A DNA stretch of 64,000 nt from Planococcus koreensis (GTDB lineage: Bacteria; Bacillota; Bacilli; Bacillales_A; Planococcaceae). The position numbers were made by a program, and so were the translations under genes. The notes under the pieces are model-generated. The model was not told the DNA's origin. It ran no database searches and worked only from the letters and a program-made list of their open reading frames with translations. Shown one piece after another: positions 47,246-58,287 of this stretch; the first letter of the stretch is position 1, and each line of letters opens with the position of its first letter. The stretch is taken from contig NZ_RQII01000030.1 of NCBI RefSeq assembly GCF_004761975.1, positions 1 through 64,000 of the forward strand, written 5' to 3'.

Positions 47246-47554
47246 ATGGATCAAGATATGAGAGACAGTATGATGGGCGCTTTGGAACAAGTTATCGACC
47301 CGGAATTGGGTGTCGATATTGTCAACCTTGGCTTAGTCTATGACGTGGATATGTCAGAAGACGGTTTTGCTGTTGTAACAATGACATTGACTTCAATGGG
47401 TTGCCCGATGGGTCCCCAGATTGTCGATATGGTGAAAAGAGCGTTATACGAACTGCCTGAAATTGAAGAAGTCGATGTGAAAATCGTCTGGCAGCCGGTA
47501 TGGGGCAAAGAGAATATGTCGCGCTACGCTAAAATGGCGCTAGGCATCCGCTAA
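47246..47554 (+). CDS. yitW: MIP18/DUF59 iron-sulfur assembly factor
   Basis: 102 residues, AAGGAGG upstream. DUF59 signature [17 protein letters not shown] and the conserved Cys in TSMGCPMGP. SufT/YitW-type proteins help deliver iron-sulfur clusters to apoproteins. Single gene ending in paired hairpins. Confidence 0.9.
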   Translation: MDQDMRDSMMGALEQVIDPELGVDIVNLGLVYDVDMSEDGFAVVTMTLTSMGCPMGPQIVDMVKRALYELPEIEEVDVKIVWQPVWGKENMSRYAKMALGIR

Positions 47555-47599
47555 AGCGGATGGGCTTTCCGGAAATCTATTTTCCGGAAGGCTTTTTTT
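47544..47599 (+). terminator. Tandem hairpin terminator of yitW
   Basis: A small stem CATCCGC-TAAA-GCGGATG carrying the stop codon in its loop, directly followed by a 12-bp stem (GCTTTCCGGAAA against TTTCCGGAAGGC) and seven T. Confidence 0.8.
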
Positions 47600-47612
47600 A
47601 TGGCTTAATCGT

Positions 47613-47641
47613 TTGCTTTTAAAGGACGGATTTCATATAAT
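47613..47641 (+). promoter_or_regulatory. SigA-type promoter of clpB
   Basis: TTGCTT, 17 bases, TATAAT (perfect -10). Confidence 0.8.
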
Positions 47642-47647
47642 TGAATT

Positions 47648-47664
47648 AGTCAAGAAAGGTCAAA
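47648..47664 (+). promoter_or_regulatory. CtsR operator of clpB
   Basis: AGTCAAG-AAA-GGTCAAA matches the CtsR heptad direct repeat (A/GGTCAAA-NAN-A/GGTCAAA) with one mismatch. It starts seven bases after the -10, at the expected transcription start, so CtsR binding should block transcription until heat or thiol stress. Confidence 0.85.
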
Positions 47665-47684
47665 CTTTTAAAGGAGTGAGCAGC

Positions 47685-49826
47685 ATGACCCAATTCCAAA
47701 ACCAGAACCAAGAACAGCAGTCGCCGCTAGAACAATATGGCCGCAATATGGTGGAGCAGGCGAAATCCGGGAAAATGGATCCCGTCATTGGCCGGGACCA
47801 GGAAATCCGCAACGTCATCCGAATTTTATCGCGGAAAACGAAGAACAACCCGGTGTTGATCGGCGAGCCGGGCGTCGGTAAAACCGCAATTGTCGAAGGC
47901 TTGGCACAGCGCATCGTCCGCAATGATGTACCGGAAGGGCTGAAGGACCGCGTCATCTATGAGTTGGATATGAGCGCATTGATTGCCGGCGCAAAGTACC
48001 GCGGGGAATTCGAAGAACGTTTGAAAAGCGTTTTGAAACAAGTGAAGGACAGTGCGGGCCAAATCATTTTGTTCATTGATGAAATCCACACGATTGTCGG
48101 CGCCGGCAAAACGGAAGGTGCAATGGACGCCGGCAATATGCTTAAGCCGATGCTTGCACGCGGTGAGTTGTATTGCATCGGGGCGACAACGCTGGATGAA
48201 TACCGCATGCACATCGAAAAAGATCCGGCACTCGAACGGCGCTTCCAGCAAGTGATGGTGCGCGAACCGTCTGTTGAAGATACCGTATCCATTTTGCGCG
48301 GCTTGAAAGAACGATTTGAATTGCACCACGCTGTGCGCATCCATGACCGGGCGATTGTAGCGGCCGCAGCCATGTCGGACCGTTACATCACGGAACGTTT
48401 TTTGCCGGATAAAGCGATCGACTTGATCGATGAAGCTTGCGCGATGATCCGTACAGAAATCGATTCAATGCCGCAGGAGCTGGACGAAGTGACGCGCAAG
48501 CTCATGCAGCTTGAAATTGAAGAGCAGGCGTTGATGAAAGAAAAAGACACGGCAAGCAAAACGCGTCTGGAGACGCTCCGCAAACAGATTGCCGAGCTGA
48601 AAGAATCTTCCGCTGGCATGAAGCAGCAATGGACTTCTGAAAAAGAAGCGCTGAAGAAAATCCAGGAAAAACGCGAGAAGCTGGACCAATATAGAAGACA
48701 GCTTGAAGAAGCTGAAAACCGCTACGATTTGAATGCGGCCGCAGTGCTTCGCCACGGCAAGATTCCAGAACTTGAGAAAGAACTGTCTGCTTTGGAAGCG
48801 GGCCTTGAGGCAGAAGGATCGGAACGGCTGTTGCGGGAAGAAGTGACGGAAGAAGAAATTGCCGGAATCGTAGCCCGCTGGACGGGAATTCCGGTGACGA
48901 AATTGGTCGAAGGGGAACGGGACAAACTGCTGCGCCTCGGAGATACATTGAAAGAACGTGTCATCGGCCAAGACCGCGCAGTGGAATTGGTGACCGAAGC
49001 TGTATGGCGTGCGCGCGCCGGCATCAAAGACGTGCAAAAGCCGATCGGTTCGTTCATCTTCCTAGGGCCGACAGGGGTCGGGAAGACGGAACTTGCTAAA
49101 GCATTAGCTGCCAACCTATTCGATTCGGAAGACCATTTCATCCGCATTGATATGTCGGAGTATATGGAAAAACACAGTGTGTCCCGCTTGGTTGGAGCAC
49201 CTCCTGGATATATCGGCTATGAAGAAGGCGGCCAATTGACAGAAGCGGTGCGGCGCAATCCGTATTCGGTCGTGCTGCTGGATGAAATTGAAAAAGCGCA
49301 TCCGGATGTCGCCAATATCCTGCTTCAGATTCTGGATGACGGCCGGATCACGGACAGCCAAGGGCGGCTCGTGAACTTCTCCAATACCGTAGTCATCATG
49401 ACTTCGAATATCGGATCGGCGTTTATCGGCCAGGAAACGAAAGAGCATTCGCTGGATGACATCATCATGGCGGAGCTCCGAAAGCACTTCAAGCCGGAAC
49501 TTTTAAACCGCATTGATGACATCGTCATTTTCCATGCCTTGGATAATAGCCATTTCTATGGCATTGCCAAGAAAATGCTGGCTGAACTCGGAGCACGCTT
49601 GGCTCAGCAGCAATTGACATTGGATGTCGATGAATCAGTCATTCGCTATGTAGTTGAAGCGGGAACTGATCCGGTTTTCGGAGCACGTCCGCTGAAACGC
49701 TTTATTCAGCGTGAAATCGAAACCAATATCGCACGTGAGCTGATCAAAGGAGATATCCAACCGAACTCCACTTTGCAGCTGACGATGCAAGACAATCGTT
49801 TGGCCATCATTAAAAAAGAAGCGTAA
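47685..49826 (+). CDS. clpB: ClpB-type disaggregase without N-terminal domain
   Basis: 713 residues from ATG 47685 after AAAGGAG, against about 860 for full ClpB. The Clp_N domain is absent: NBD1 begins almost at once ([10 protein letters not shown], then GEPGVGKT). The M-domain coiled coil (about 320-440) is complete and marks it as ClpB rather than ClpC or ClpE. NBD2 has [17 protein letters not shown] and the C-terminal D2-small domain. ClpB with DnaK rescues aggregated proteins. No in-frame N-domain coding sequence lies upstream: the promoter and CtsR box are there instead. Confidence 0.93.
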   Translation: MTQFQNQNQEQQSPLEQYGRNMVEQAKSGKMDPVIGRDQEIRNVIRILSRKTKNNPVLIGEPGVGKTAIVEGLAQRIVRNDVPEGLKDRVIYELDMSALIAGAKYRGEFEERLKSVLKQVKDSAGQIILFIDEIHTIVGAGKTEGAMDAGNMLKPMLARGELYCIGATTLDEYRMHIEKDPALERRFQQVMVREPSVEDTVSILRGLKERFELHHAVRIHDRAIVAAAAMSDRYITERFLPDKAIDLIDEACAMIRTEIDSMPQELDEVTRKLMQLEIEEQALMKEKDTASKTRLETLRKQIAELKESSAGMKQQWTSEKEALKKIQEKREKLDQYRRQLEEAENRYDLNAAAVLRHGKIPELEKELSALEAGLEAEGSERLLREEVTEEEIAGIVARWTGIPVTKLVEGERDKLLRLGDTLKERVIGQDRAVELVTEAVWRARAGIKDVQKPIGSFIFLGPTGVGKTELAKALAANLFDSEDHFIRIDMSEYMEKHSVSRLVGAPPGYIGYEEGGQLTEAVRRNPYSVVLLDEIEKAHPDVANILLQILDDGRITDSQGRLVNFSNTVVIMTSNIGSAFIGQETKEHSLDDIIMAELRKHFKPELLNRIDDIVIFHALDNSHFYGIAKKMLAELGARLAQQQLTLDVDESVIRYVVEAGTDPVFGARPLKRFIQREIETNIARELIKGDIQPNSTLQLTMQDNRLAIIKKEA

Positions 49827-49856
49827 ACCGGAATTCCGGTTTACGCTTCTTTTTTT
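49812..49856. terminator. Perfect 44-bp palindrome ending clpB
   Basis: Bases 49812-49855 are perfectly self-complementary around GAATTC, with six A at one edge and T-run at the other. It contains the clpB stop (49824-49826) and can end both clpB and the convergent yjzD. Confidence 0.88.
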
Positions 49857-49865
49857 GTATTATTA

Positions 49866-50051
49866 TTAATGTTTTTCAGGTGCAGGACCGTCCGGGATCA
49901 ATGAAGACAGGACGAATATCAGTACTGATACAGCTACAGAAATATAGACACCCACCATAAAGTCGAATGGAACGTTCTGCACTGCGCTTACTACGTAATT
50001 CAATAACGAAATCAACAAGAAAGACCAAAAGAATGTACCTAGAAATTGCAT
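49866..50051 (-). CDS. yjzD: YjzD family (DUF2929) small membrane protein
   Basis: 61 residues from ATG 50051, eight bases after GAGGTG. Two membrane segments (FLGTFFWSFLLISLLNYVV and VAVSVLIFVLSSL). DUF2929 proteins lie upstream of fabH in Bacillus, as here, divergently. Function unknown. Confidence 0.8.
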   Translation of the reverse strand: MQFLGTFFWSFLLISLLNYVVSAVQNVPFDFMVGVYISVAVSVLIFVLSSLIPDGPAPEKH

Positions 50052-50162
50052 CAATTTTCACCTCAACATAGAAATATCTGTGTTAATCATATCATACCGG
50101 TTCGCAGACAGAAAGAAAGTTTCTGATTTTCAAAGATTATTTGTCCGAAATTTGTCAGTGAG

Positions 50163-50191
50163 TTGAAATAAAAGGGGAAATGACGTATTAT
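50163..50191 (+). promoter_or_regulatory. SigA-type promoter of fabHF
   Basis: TTGAAA, 17 bases, TATTAT. Confidence 0.75.
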
Positions 50192-50207
50192 TATTACCAG
50201 GTACTAA
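50191..50207 (+). promoter_or_regulatory. FapR operator of fabHF
   Basis: TTATTACCAGGTACTAA matches the FapR 17-bp inverted repeat (TTAGTACCTnnTACTAA) on the opposite strand with one mismatch. It directly follows the -10. FapR represses lipid genes until malonyl-CoA binds it. Confidence 0.85.
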
Positions 50208-50239
50208 TAATTGATGTTAATTGAAATGAGGGACCAATC

Positions 50240-51178
50240 ATGAATGCAGGGATAATCGGCATAGGCAGATGTTTGCCAGAAGATATACTGACGAATACGG
50301 ATTTGGAAAAACGCATGGATACATCAGATGAATGGATTCGCACAATGACTGGCATCGAAGAGCGCAGAATTGCAAAAGATGACCAGGATACATCTCATAT
50401 GGCAATAGAAGCTGCAAATCAGGCAATTAAGAACGCGGGTATTGATCCAGCTGAAATCGGAATGATTCTGGTTGCTACTGTAACCCCTGACCAGCCGTTC
50501 CCATCGGTAGCTTGCATGATCCAACAGGAAATCGGCGCGAAACACGCAGCGGCAATGGACGTTTCTGCAGCCTGCGCGGGATTCATGTATGGCGCAATCA
50601 CAGCAAAGCAGTTTATCGAGTCTGACACTTATAAATATGTTCTAGTTGTCGGCGTCGAAAAACTATCGAAGATCACCGATTGGGACAACCGCAATACCGC
50701 TGTGCTGTTCGGCGACGGAGCCGGAGCGGTCGTCATGGGCAAAGTTTCAGAAGGGCGGGGCATCCTGTCATTTGAACTTGGAGCTGACGGCACCGGCGGC
50801 AAGCATCTTTTCCAAGATGAGAACGACCATCTGGTGATGAACGGCCGTGAAGTATTCAAATTCGCAGTACGCCAAATGGGCGAATCTGCAGTCAATGTCA
50901 TTGAAAAAGCAGGACTGACAAAGGAAGATGTGAATTTCCTTGTTCCGCATCAGGCGAATATCCGGATCATGGAAGCTTCACGTACCCGCCTGGATCTGCC
51001 GATTGAAAAAATGTCAAAGACCATCCACAAATATGGCAATACGTCAGCAGCGTCCATTCCAATTTCTTTGGTTGAAGATGTGGAAGAAGGCCGGATCAAA
51101 GATGGCGATGTTGTCGTTATGGTCGGTTTCGGCGGCGGTTTGACATGGGGCGCGATAGCAATGCGATGGGGCAAATAA
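50240..51178 (+). CDS. fabH: Beta-ketoacyl-ACP synthase III
   Basis: 312 residues. Catalytic Cys112 in [10 protein letters not shown], His in VPHQANIRI and Asn in [10 protein letters not shown]. It condenses acyl-CoA with malonyl-ACP to start fatty acid synthesis; in this group it prefers branched primers, which is known of relatives and not visible here. fabF follows 29 bases later. Confidence 0.96.
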   Translation: MNAGIIGIGRCLPEDILTNTDLEKRMDTSDEWIRTMTGIEERRIAKDDQDTSHMAIEAANQAIKNAGIDPAEIGMILVATVTPDQPFPSVACMIQQEIGAKHAAAMDVSAACAGFMYGAITAKQFIESDTYKYVLVVGVEKLSKITDWDNRNTAVLFGDGAGAVVMGKVSEGRGILSFELGADGTGGKHLFQDENDHLVMNGREVFKFAVRQMGESAVNVIEKAGLTKEDVNFLVPHQANIRIMEASRTRLDLPIEKMSKTIHKYGNTSAASIPISLVEDVEEGRIKDGDVVVMVGFGGGLTWGAIAMRWGK

Positions 51179-51207
51179 AAGGTTAAGCGAAGGGAAGATA
51201 AAATAGA

Positions 51208-52452
51208 ATGGAAAATCGTCGAGTAGTTATTACAGGCATCGGAGCAGTGACTCCTTTAGGAAACGATATAGAGACGACTTGGGAAGCGGTAAAAGCCGGT
51301 AAATCGGGCGTAGGTCCGTTGACTAGGCTGGACCCGGATAAATATCCGGCAAAAATTGCAGCAGAAGTAAAAGACTTTTCGATAGAAGAATATGTTGAAA
51401 AGAAAGAAGCCCGCAAAATGGACCGCTTTACGCATTATGCGTTAGCTGCTTCGATCATGGCGATGAAAGATTCTGGCCTTGAATTGAATGAGGAAAATGC
51501 GTTGCGTACGGGTGTGTGGATCGGTTCAGGAATCGGCGGCATGGAAACAATTGAAAACCAGATGGACGTATTGAACACGAGAGGCGTTCGCCGCATCAGC
51601 CCGTTCCTAATCCCGATGATCATTCCGGACATGGCGTCAGGGCAAGTTTCCATTTATTTTGGCGCGAAAGGGATCAACTCTTGTTCCGTAACCGCTTGTG
51701 CATCAGGAACGAATTCCATCGGAGACGCGTTCAAAGTCATCCAGCGCGGTGATGCAGACGCAATGATCACGGGTGGAGCGGAAGCACCGATCACTCAATT
51801 GGCAGTAGCGGGCTTTACAGCGAACACCGCTTTGACAACTAACCCGGACGCAACCACAGCTTCACGGCCATTTGACAAAAACCGTGACGGATTCGTCATT
51901 GGCGAAGGAGCCGGCATCATCATTCTGGAAGAGTATGAGCAGGCGAAAGCGCGCGGCGCAAAAATCTATGCAGAACTAGTGGGCTATGGCTCAACCGGCG
52001 ATGCACATCATATCACAGCTCCGGCACCTGGCGGAGAAGGGGCAGCGCGTGCAATGGCGCAAGCACTTGCAGATGGCGGCGTTGATACAACTGAAGTTGG
52101 ATATATCAATGCCCATGGTACAAGCACACCTTATAATGATCTTTTCGAAACAATGGCTGTGAAAACGGTTTTTGGCGAGCACGCTTATAAACTGGGTATG
52201 AGTTCGACGAAATCGATGACGGGCCATTTGCTTGGAGCAGCGGGCGGCATTGAAGCGATTTTCACTGCACTTGCTTTGCAAGAAGGCATTATGCCTCCGA
52301 CGACGAACTACGGTACGCCGGATGAGGAATGTGATTTGGATTACGTGCCAAATGAAGCGCGCAAAGCGGATTTGAAATACGCAATGAGCAATTCACTTGG
52401 ATTTGGCGGACACAATGCATCAATCGTTTTGAAAAAATACGATGGCCAATAA
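51208..52452 (+). CDS. fabF: Beta-ketoacyl-ACP synthase II
   Basis: 414 residues. Catalytic Cys in TACASGTNS, two histidines in [11 protein letters not shown] and [11 protein letters not shown]. It carries out chain-elongating condensation. Second gene of the FapR-controlled operon; strong terminator follows. Confidence 0.97.
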   Translation: MENRRVVITGIGAVTPLGNDIETTWEAVKAGKSGVGPLTRLDPDKYPAKIAAEVKDFSIEEYVEKKEARKMDRFTHYALAASIMAMKDSGLELNEENALRTGVWIGSGIGGMETIENQMDVLNTRGVRRISPFLIPMIIPDMASGQVSIYFGAKGINSCSVTACASGTNSIGDAFKVIQRGDADAMITGGAEAPITQLAVAGFTANTALTTNPDATTASRPFDKNRDGFVIGEGAGIIILEEYEQAKARGAKIYAELVGYGSTGDAHHITAPAPGGEGAARAMAQALADGGVDTTEVGYINAHGTSTPYNDLFETMAVKTVFGEHAYKLGMSSTKSMTGHLLGAAGGIEAIFTALALQEGIMPPTTNYGTPDEECDLDYVPNEARKADLKYAMSNSLGFGGHNASIVLKKYDGQ

Positions 52453-52486
52453 AAAAAGACTGCCCTAGCGGCAGTCTTTTTTTATG
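52452..52486 (+). terminator. Terminator of fabHF
   Basis: AAAAAGACTGCC / GGCAGTCTTTTT stem with a 5-base loop. Confidence 0.9.
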
Positions 52487-52531
52487 TTTTTTTTGCTTCG
52501 ATTAATGATTTTATGCTATTTCCGAAAGGAA

Positions 52532-53790
<1,259 letters not shown>

Positions 53791-53822
53791 TTATAAACCA
53801 AAGAAGAAATTCAGCGCAATAT

Positions 53823-54164
53823 CTACATCATATAAATCAGTAAACAGATTCCCATAATAAGCAGCGTGGTACCGCCGATGATCAGCAAAGGGGAGCTGGA
53901 GAAAGCCATCGTTTCCGATGGGAGCCTCATCTCATCGTCTTCAAGCGTCGATTTCCCCTTAAACACTTTTCGCATGCTCATCGTGAAGATATCGAATACG
54001 CCGGTTCTAATCACAAAAACCCAGAGGCCGATGAAAACCAATACCCCTCCATAGATGAAGGAGGTATTAATGTAGGACAAAAGAGAGAATGGATCACTTC
54101 TAAAAGTCATGGTCAATACGATCAGAACTTGTATTATTAATATACCGATAAAGGATTTTTTCAT
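53823..54164 (-). CDS. DUF3899 membrane protein
   Basis: 113 residues. Two membrane segments near the N-terminus (about 5-20 and 35-55), a polar cytoplasmic loop with conserved RKVFKGK, and a C-terminal membrane segment. DUF3899 genes are usual next to trpS/opp in Bacillales. Function unknown. Confidence 0.72.
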   Translation of the reverse strand: MKKSFIGILIIQVLIVLTMTFRSDPFSLLSYINTSFIYGGVLVFIGLWVFVIRTGVFDIFTMSMRKVFKGKSTLEDDEMRLPSETMAFSSSPLLIIGGTTLLIMGICLLIYMM

Positions 54165-54288
54165 TTTTTTGCACCTCAGTTCTAATATATTGTAGAAGAT
54201 TTAGAAAAAAAAAATCAAAAAAAACTGAAAAATTTTTCCTTAGTAAACGCTTACAAACCCAATATTCACGCTACTTCACGACATTTCT

Positions 54289-54317
54289 TTGACATCTTGC
54301 TGTCATCTAATTGTAAT
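54289..54317 (+). promoter_or_regulatory. Candidate SigA promoter of opp
   Basis: Perfect TTGACA, 17 bases, TGTAAT. A second -10 (TATAAT, 54357-54362) with a poor -35 lies closer to the CodY box. Confidence 0.6.
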
Positions 54318-54375
54318 TAGCTTAAAAAAAACGCTGTACAAGGAAAAAAGAATATGTATAATTAACAGTGTACCA

Positions 54376-54390
54376 ATTTTTCAGAAAATT
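54376..54390 (+). promoter_or_regulatory. CodY box of opp
   Basis: ATTTTTCAGAAAATT matches the CodY consensus AATTTTCWGAAAATT at 14 of 15 positions. It lies between the promoters and the oppA ribosome site (AAGGGGG). It implies repression when branched-chain amino acids and GTP are plentiful. Confidence 0.85.
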
Positions 54391-54406
54391 TAAGGGGGTC
54401 ACGTAA

Positions 54407-56119
54407 GTGAAGAACAGCAAGTTATTTTGGCTAATGAGCCTAGTTTTAGTTCTGAGCGCATTTTTAGCTGCATGTGGCGGCGGAAGCGAAGAAGGATCTG
54501 AAACTCCAGAGAAAGAAAAAGAAGATGGAACATCTACTGAAGCACCTGCAGGCGAGCCAGATGCAGTGCAAGAACTTAACTTGATGGAAGGCGCAGAAAT
54601 TCCTTCAATGGACTCAGCTATCGCTGAAGATTCTGTAGCATTCAACATCTTGAACAACGTTAACGAAGGTTTGTTCCGCTTGAACCAAGAAAACGTTGCT
54701 GAACCAGCTCTAGCTGAAGGCGAACCAGAAATCAGCGAAGACGGTTTGACTTACACGTTCAAATTGCGTGACGCTAATTGGTCTAATGGTACGCCAGTTA
54801 CAGCGCAAGATTTCGTTTTCTCATGGCAGCGCGCGATCGACCCGGCTACTGGATCACCTTATGGTCCATACATGATGGCTGGAACGATCAAAAACGCTAC
54901 AGCAATCTCTGAAGGCAAAATGGACAAAGCTGAACTAGGAATCGAAGCTACTGACGAGAAAACTCTTGTCGTTACTCTTGAGCGCCCAGTTCCTTACTTC
55001 ATGTCTCTAATGGCTTTCGGAACTTTCTACCCGCAAAACGAAGCTTTCGTTACTGAAAAAGGCGATGCTTATGCGTCTAACTCAGACAACTTGCTTTCAA
55101 ACGGTCCTTTCGTCTTGACTAACTGGGATGGCACTGGACTTAAATGGTCAATGGAAAAAAATGCTGAGTACTGGGATGCTGAAACTGTTCAACTTGAAAA
55201 AATCAATGTTGACGTAGTTAAAGAGCCAGGTACTGCAGTTAACCTTTACACTTCAGGCGAAAAAGATCGCGCTGGCCTTTCAGGCGAGTACGCATTGCAA
55301 TACGCTGATAACGAAGAAGTTATTAAAGAACTTGAACCAACTCTTTTCTACTTGAAATTCAACCAAGAACGCAATGGTGAGAAAACTCCACTTGCGAACG
55401 AAAACATCCGCCGTGCAATTTCTTTGGCGTTCAACAAACAAGATCTAACTGACGTAGTATTAGCAAACGGATCACTTCCAGCTAACTACCTTGTACCAAC
55501 TGAATTCACTTTCGACGAGAGCGGCGCGGATTTCCGTGAAGTAAACGGCGACATGAACGAATTCAATGCTGAAGAAGCTAAAAAATTCTGGGCTACTGGC
55601 TTAGAAGAACTTGGTGAAACTGAAGTAACTCTTGAATTGCTTGGCGGAGACTCTGAGCTTGCTAAGAAAATGGATGAGTACTTGAAATCACAGCTTGAAG
55701 AAAATCTTGAAGGTTTGACTGTAAACCTTAAAGCAGTACCATTCAACGTTCGTCTAGAACTTGATGAGGCGCAAGATTACGATATCCAAAACTCTGGATG
55801 GGGCCCTGATTACCAGGATCCAATGACATTCATCGATTTGTTCGTAACTGGTTCTTCACACAACTTGATGTCTTACTCTAACCCTGAGTTCGACAAATTG
55901 ATCGAACAAGCTAAAGGCGAATTGGCTCAAGACCTTGCTGGTCGTTGGGATGCAATGGCTAAAGCTGAGAAAATCTTGATCGAAGATGACGCTGCTATCG
56001 CACCTATTTACCAACGTGGTGTTATGTCACTTCAAAAACCGTATGTTCAAGGTATCGTTTCTCACCCATTCGGTGGAGATTATAGCTACAAATGGGCATT
56101 CGTATCAGGCAAAGAATAA
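54407..56119 (+). CDS. oppA: Oligopeptide-binding lipoprotein OppA
   Basis: 570 residues from GTG 54407, eight bases after AAGGGGG. Signal peptide with lipobox LAAC (lipidated Cys about 22) and Gly/Glu-rich linker. Then an SBP family 5 domain: FVFSWQRAIDPATGSPYG, YPQNEAFV, ENIRRAISLAFNKQ, DYDIQNSGWGPDYQDPMTFI. It catches peptides outside the membrane for OppBCDF. Codon use differs from neighbours (GCT, AAC, TTC and CTT strongly favoured), as expected for a very highly expressed gene. It probably also carries the signalling peptide encoded at 125-328, by inference. Confidence 0.95.
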   Translation: MKNSKLFWLMSLVLVLSAFLAACGGGSEEGSETPEKEKEDGTSTEAPAGEPDAVQELNLMEGAEIPSMDSAIAEDSVAFNILNNVNEGLFRLNQENVAEPALAEGEPEISEDGLTYTFKLRDANWSNGTPVTAQDFVFSWQRAIDPATGSPYGPYMMAGTIKNATAISEGKMDKAELGIEATDEKTLVVTLERPVPYFMSLMAFGTFYPQNEAFVTEKGDAYASNSDNLLSNGPFVLTNWDGTGLKWSMEKNAEYWDAETVQLEKINVDVVKEPGTAVNLYTSGEKDRAGLSGEYALQYADNEEVIKELEPTLFYLKFNQERNGEKTPLANENIRRAISLAFNKQDLTDVVLANGSLPANYLVPTEFTFDESGADFREVNGDMNEFNAEEAKKFWATGLEELGETEVTLELLGGDSELAKKMDEYLKSQLEENLEGLTVNLKAVPFNVRLELDEAQDYDIQNSGWGPDYQDPMTFIDLFVTGSSHNLMSYSNPEFDKLIEQAKGELAQDLAGRWDAMAKAEKILIEDDAAIAPIYQRGVMSLQKPYVQGIVSHPFGGDYSYKWAFVSGKE

Positions 56120-56155
56120 TTCTGTAAACTGGCCACTGTGAAAAACAAATAGTAA

Positions 56156-56196
56156 GAGAGTATATCGGATAAATGTGTTCGATATACTCTCTTTTC
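56156..56196 (+). terminator. Intercistronic stem-loop between oppA and oppB
   Basis: A 12-bp stem (GAGAGTATATCG and complement) with a 12-base loop, followed by TTTTCT. Partial termination here would give more oppA than oppBCDF mRNA. Confidence 0.7.
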
Positions 56197-56317
56197 TAAT
56201 GTATGAAAATTCACCGAAAATTGACCATTTTCAGCTAACTATCGAAAAGAATATGGCACCCATGCAGAGATGTTCATGGCCCATGTAAAATAGATCTAAT
56301 CTTCTTGGAGGTGCAAC

Positions 56318-57253
56318 ATGGCAAGATATATCGGAAAACGATTGATTTATATGGTAATCACCTTAGCACTGATTGCTACATTCACATTTTTCTTAATGAA
56401 AATTTTACCAGGATCCCCTATTGCTTCCGCAAGTAAACTATCTCCTGAACAAAGAGCGGTTGTCGAAGCGCGTTATGGTTTGAACGAACCTCTTCCAGTT
56501 CAGTATTTCGACTATATGTTCGGCTTATTAAAAGGTGACCTTGGAATCTCGATCAACCAATTCAAAGGCGCTAATGTTACAGACTTGATTTTGAGCCGCA
56601 TGGGCCCATCTGCACAAATTGGTTTCCAGGGCATGATTCTAGGCACAATTATCGGGGTGCTCCTCGGCATGGTTGCCGCATTGAGGCAAAATACATGGAT
56701 TGATTATTCCAGTACACTGATAGCTATCATCGGAATATCGATACCATCATTTGTTTTTGCAACGCTGCTCCAATATTGGTTAGGCGTTAAGCTTGAATGG
56801 TTCCCTGTAGCACTCTGGAAAGATGGTTTTATGTCCAGCGTCCTGCCATCGATTGCGTTGGCGATGTTCCCATTAGCGACTGCAGCGCGTTTCATCCGTA
56901 CAGAAATGATTGAAGTTTTAAGTTCCGACTATATTACTCTTGCAAAAGCAAAAGGTTCAAGCGGTTTTGAAGTCGCTTTCAAACACGCTTTCCGTAACGC
57001 ATTGATTCCGTTGGTAACTGTTCTTGGACCAATGGCAGTTGGCATTTTAACTGGTTCCCTAGTTGTGGAACAGGTTTTCGCAATACCAGGAATTGGCGAG
57101 CAATTCGTAAAATCCATCATGGTCAATGACTTCTCTATTATTATGGGCACAACAATTTTCTTCTCAGTGTTCTTGATAGTCGTCATCTTAATAGTAGATA
57201 TTCTATATGGCATCATCGATCCTCGGATCCGTCTTTCAGGAGGTAAAAACTAA
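56318..57253 (+). CDS. oppB: Oligopeptide ABC transporter permease OppB
   Basis: 311 residues, six membrane segments. Conserved N-terminal MARYIGKRLIYMV and the EAA loop (MIEVLSSDYITLAKAKG). GGAGGTG upstream. It pairs with OppC to form the channel; its stop overlaps the oppC start region. Confidence 0.95.
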   Translation: MARYIGKRLIYMVITLALIATFTFFLMKILPGSPIASASKLSPEQRAVVEARYGLNEPLPVQYFDYMFGLLKGDLGISINQFKGANVTDLILSRMGPSAQIGFQGMILGTIIGVLLGMVAALRQNTWIDYSSTLIAIIGISIPSFVFATLLQYWLGVKLEWFPVALWKDGFMSSVLPSIALAMFPLATAARFIRTEMIEVLSSDYITLAKAKGSSGFEVAFKHAFRNALIPLVTVLGPMAVGILTGSLVVEQVFAIPGIGEQFVKSIMVNDFSIIMGTTIFFSVFLIVVILIVDILYGIIDPRIRLSGGKN

Positions 57254-58272
57254 TGACACAAAATCTAGAAAAATTGCCGAAAGGCTCTTTTGAGCGTATA
57301 ACAGTTGATGCAAATCAAGCTGAACGCATATCAAAACCGAGCATGAGCTTTTGGCAGGATGCATGGCTGCGCCTGCGAAAAAACAAGGGTGCAATATTCA
57401 GCATCATCCTTTTCACATTAATCGTCATCATGTCTTTCGTGGGACCGATGATCAGCCCTTACGAACCAAACGCGCAAACCATAACACATGCTAACTTGCC
57501 GCCTAAAATTCCGGTTATTGAGAATTTGGGCATCCTGGATGGCCACGGCAATTTGGGTGGCAAAGATGTTGATATCTACGACATGAAAAATGTCGAAGTC
57601 AATTATTGGTTCGGCACTGACGGCCTTGGCCGAGATATGTTCTCACGCCTTTGGAAAGGGACGCAAGTTTCCTTGTTCATCGCCTTTGTCGCAGCTGCGA
57701 TTGATATGTTGATCGGTGTTATCTACGGAGGAGTATCCGGCTATTTCGGCGGCCGCATCGATGATTTCATGCAGCGTATTGTTGAAATTTTGACTGGTAT
57801 TCCAAACTTGGTTGTTGTAATCCTTTTCATTCTGATTATGGATCCCGGGATTGTGGCAATTATTATCGCTCTGACAATAACCGGTTGGACCGGGATGTCA
57901 CGAGTCGTCCGTGGGCAGGTCTTGAAGTATAAGAGCCAGGAATTCGTTCTAGCTTCACGTACTTTAGGGGCAAGTGATTCCCGTATCATCTGGAAACATT
58001 TGATGCCTAACGTTCTGGGTATTGTCATCATCAACACAATGTTTACGATTCCAAGTGCAATCTTCTTCGAAGCTTTCTTAAGCTTTATCGGTCTGGGCCT
58101 TCAAGCACCGGATGCGTCTCTTGGTACATTAATCAACGACGGCTATAAGCTGCTCCAATTCCAGCCGCATATCTTAGCATTCCCAGCAATTTTGTTGAGC
58201 TTGATCATGATCAGCTTTAACTTGATCGGTGACGGCTTGCGTGATGCGCTGGATCCTAAGATGAAAGATTAA
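57253..58272 (+). CDS. oppC: Oligopeptide ABC transporter permease OppC
   Basis: 339 residues with a cytoplasmic N-terminal extension, FWQDAWLRLRKNKGA, and six membrane segments. The EAA loop is in VLKYKSQEFVLASRTLGAS. Second channel subunit. AGGAGGT lies at the end of oppB. Confidence 0.95.
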   Translation: MTQNLEKLPKGSFERITVDANQAERISKPSMSFWQDAWLRLRKNKGAIFSIILFTLIVIMSFVGPMISPYEPNAQTITHANLPPKIPVIENLGILDGHGNLGGKDVDIYDMKNVEVNYWFGTDGLGRDMFSRLWKGTQVSLFIAFVAAAIDMLIGVIYGGVSGYFGGRIDDFMQRIVEILTGIPNLVVVILFILIMDPGIVAIIIALTITGWTGMSRVVRGQVLKYKSQEFVLASRTLGASDSRIIWKHLMPNVLGIVIINTMFTIPSAIFFEAFLSFIGLGLQAPDASLGTLINDGYKLLQFQPHILAFPAILLSLIMISFNLIGDGLRDALDPKMKD

Positions 58273-58287
58273 GGAGGAAAGTTTAAA

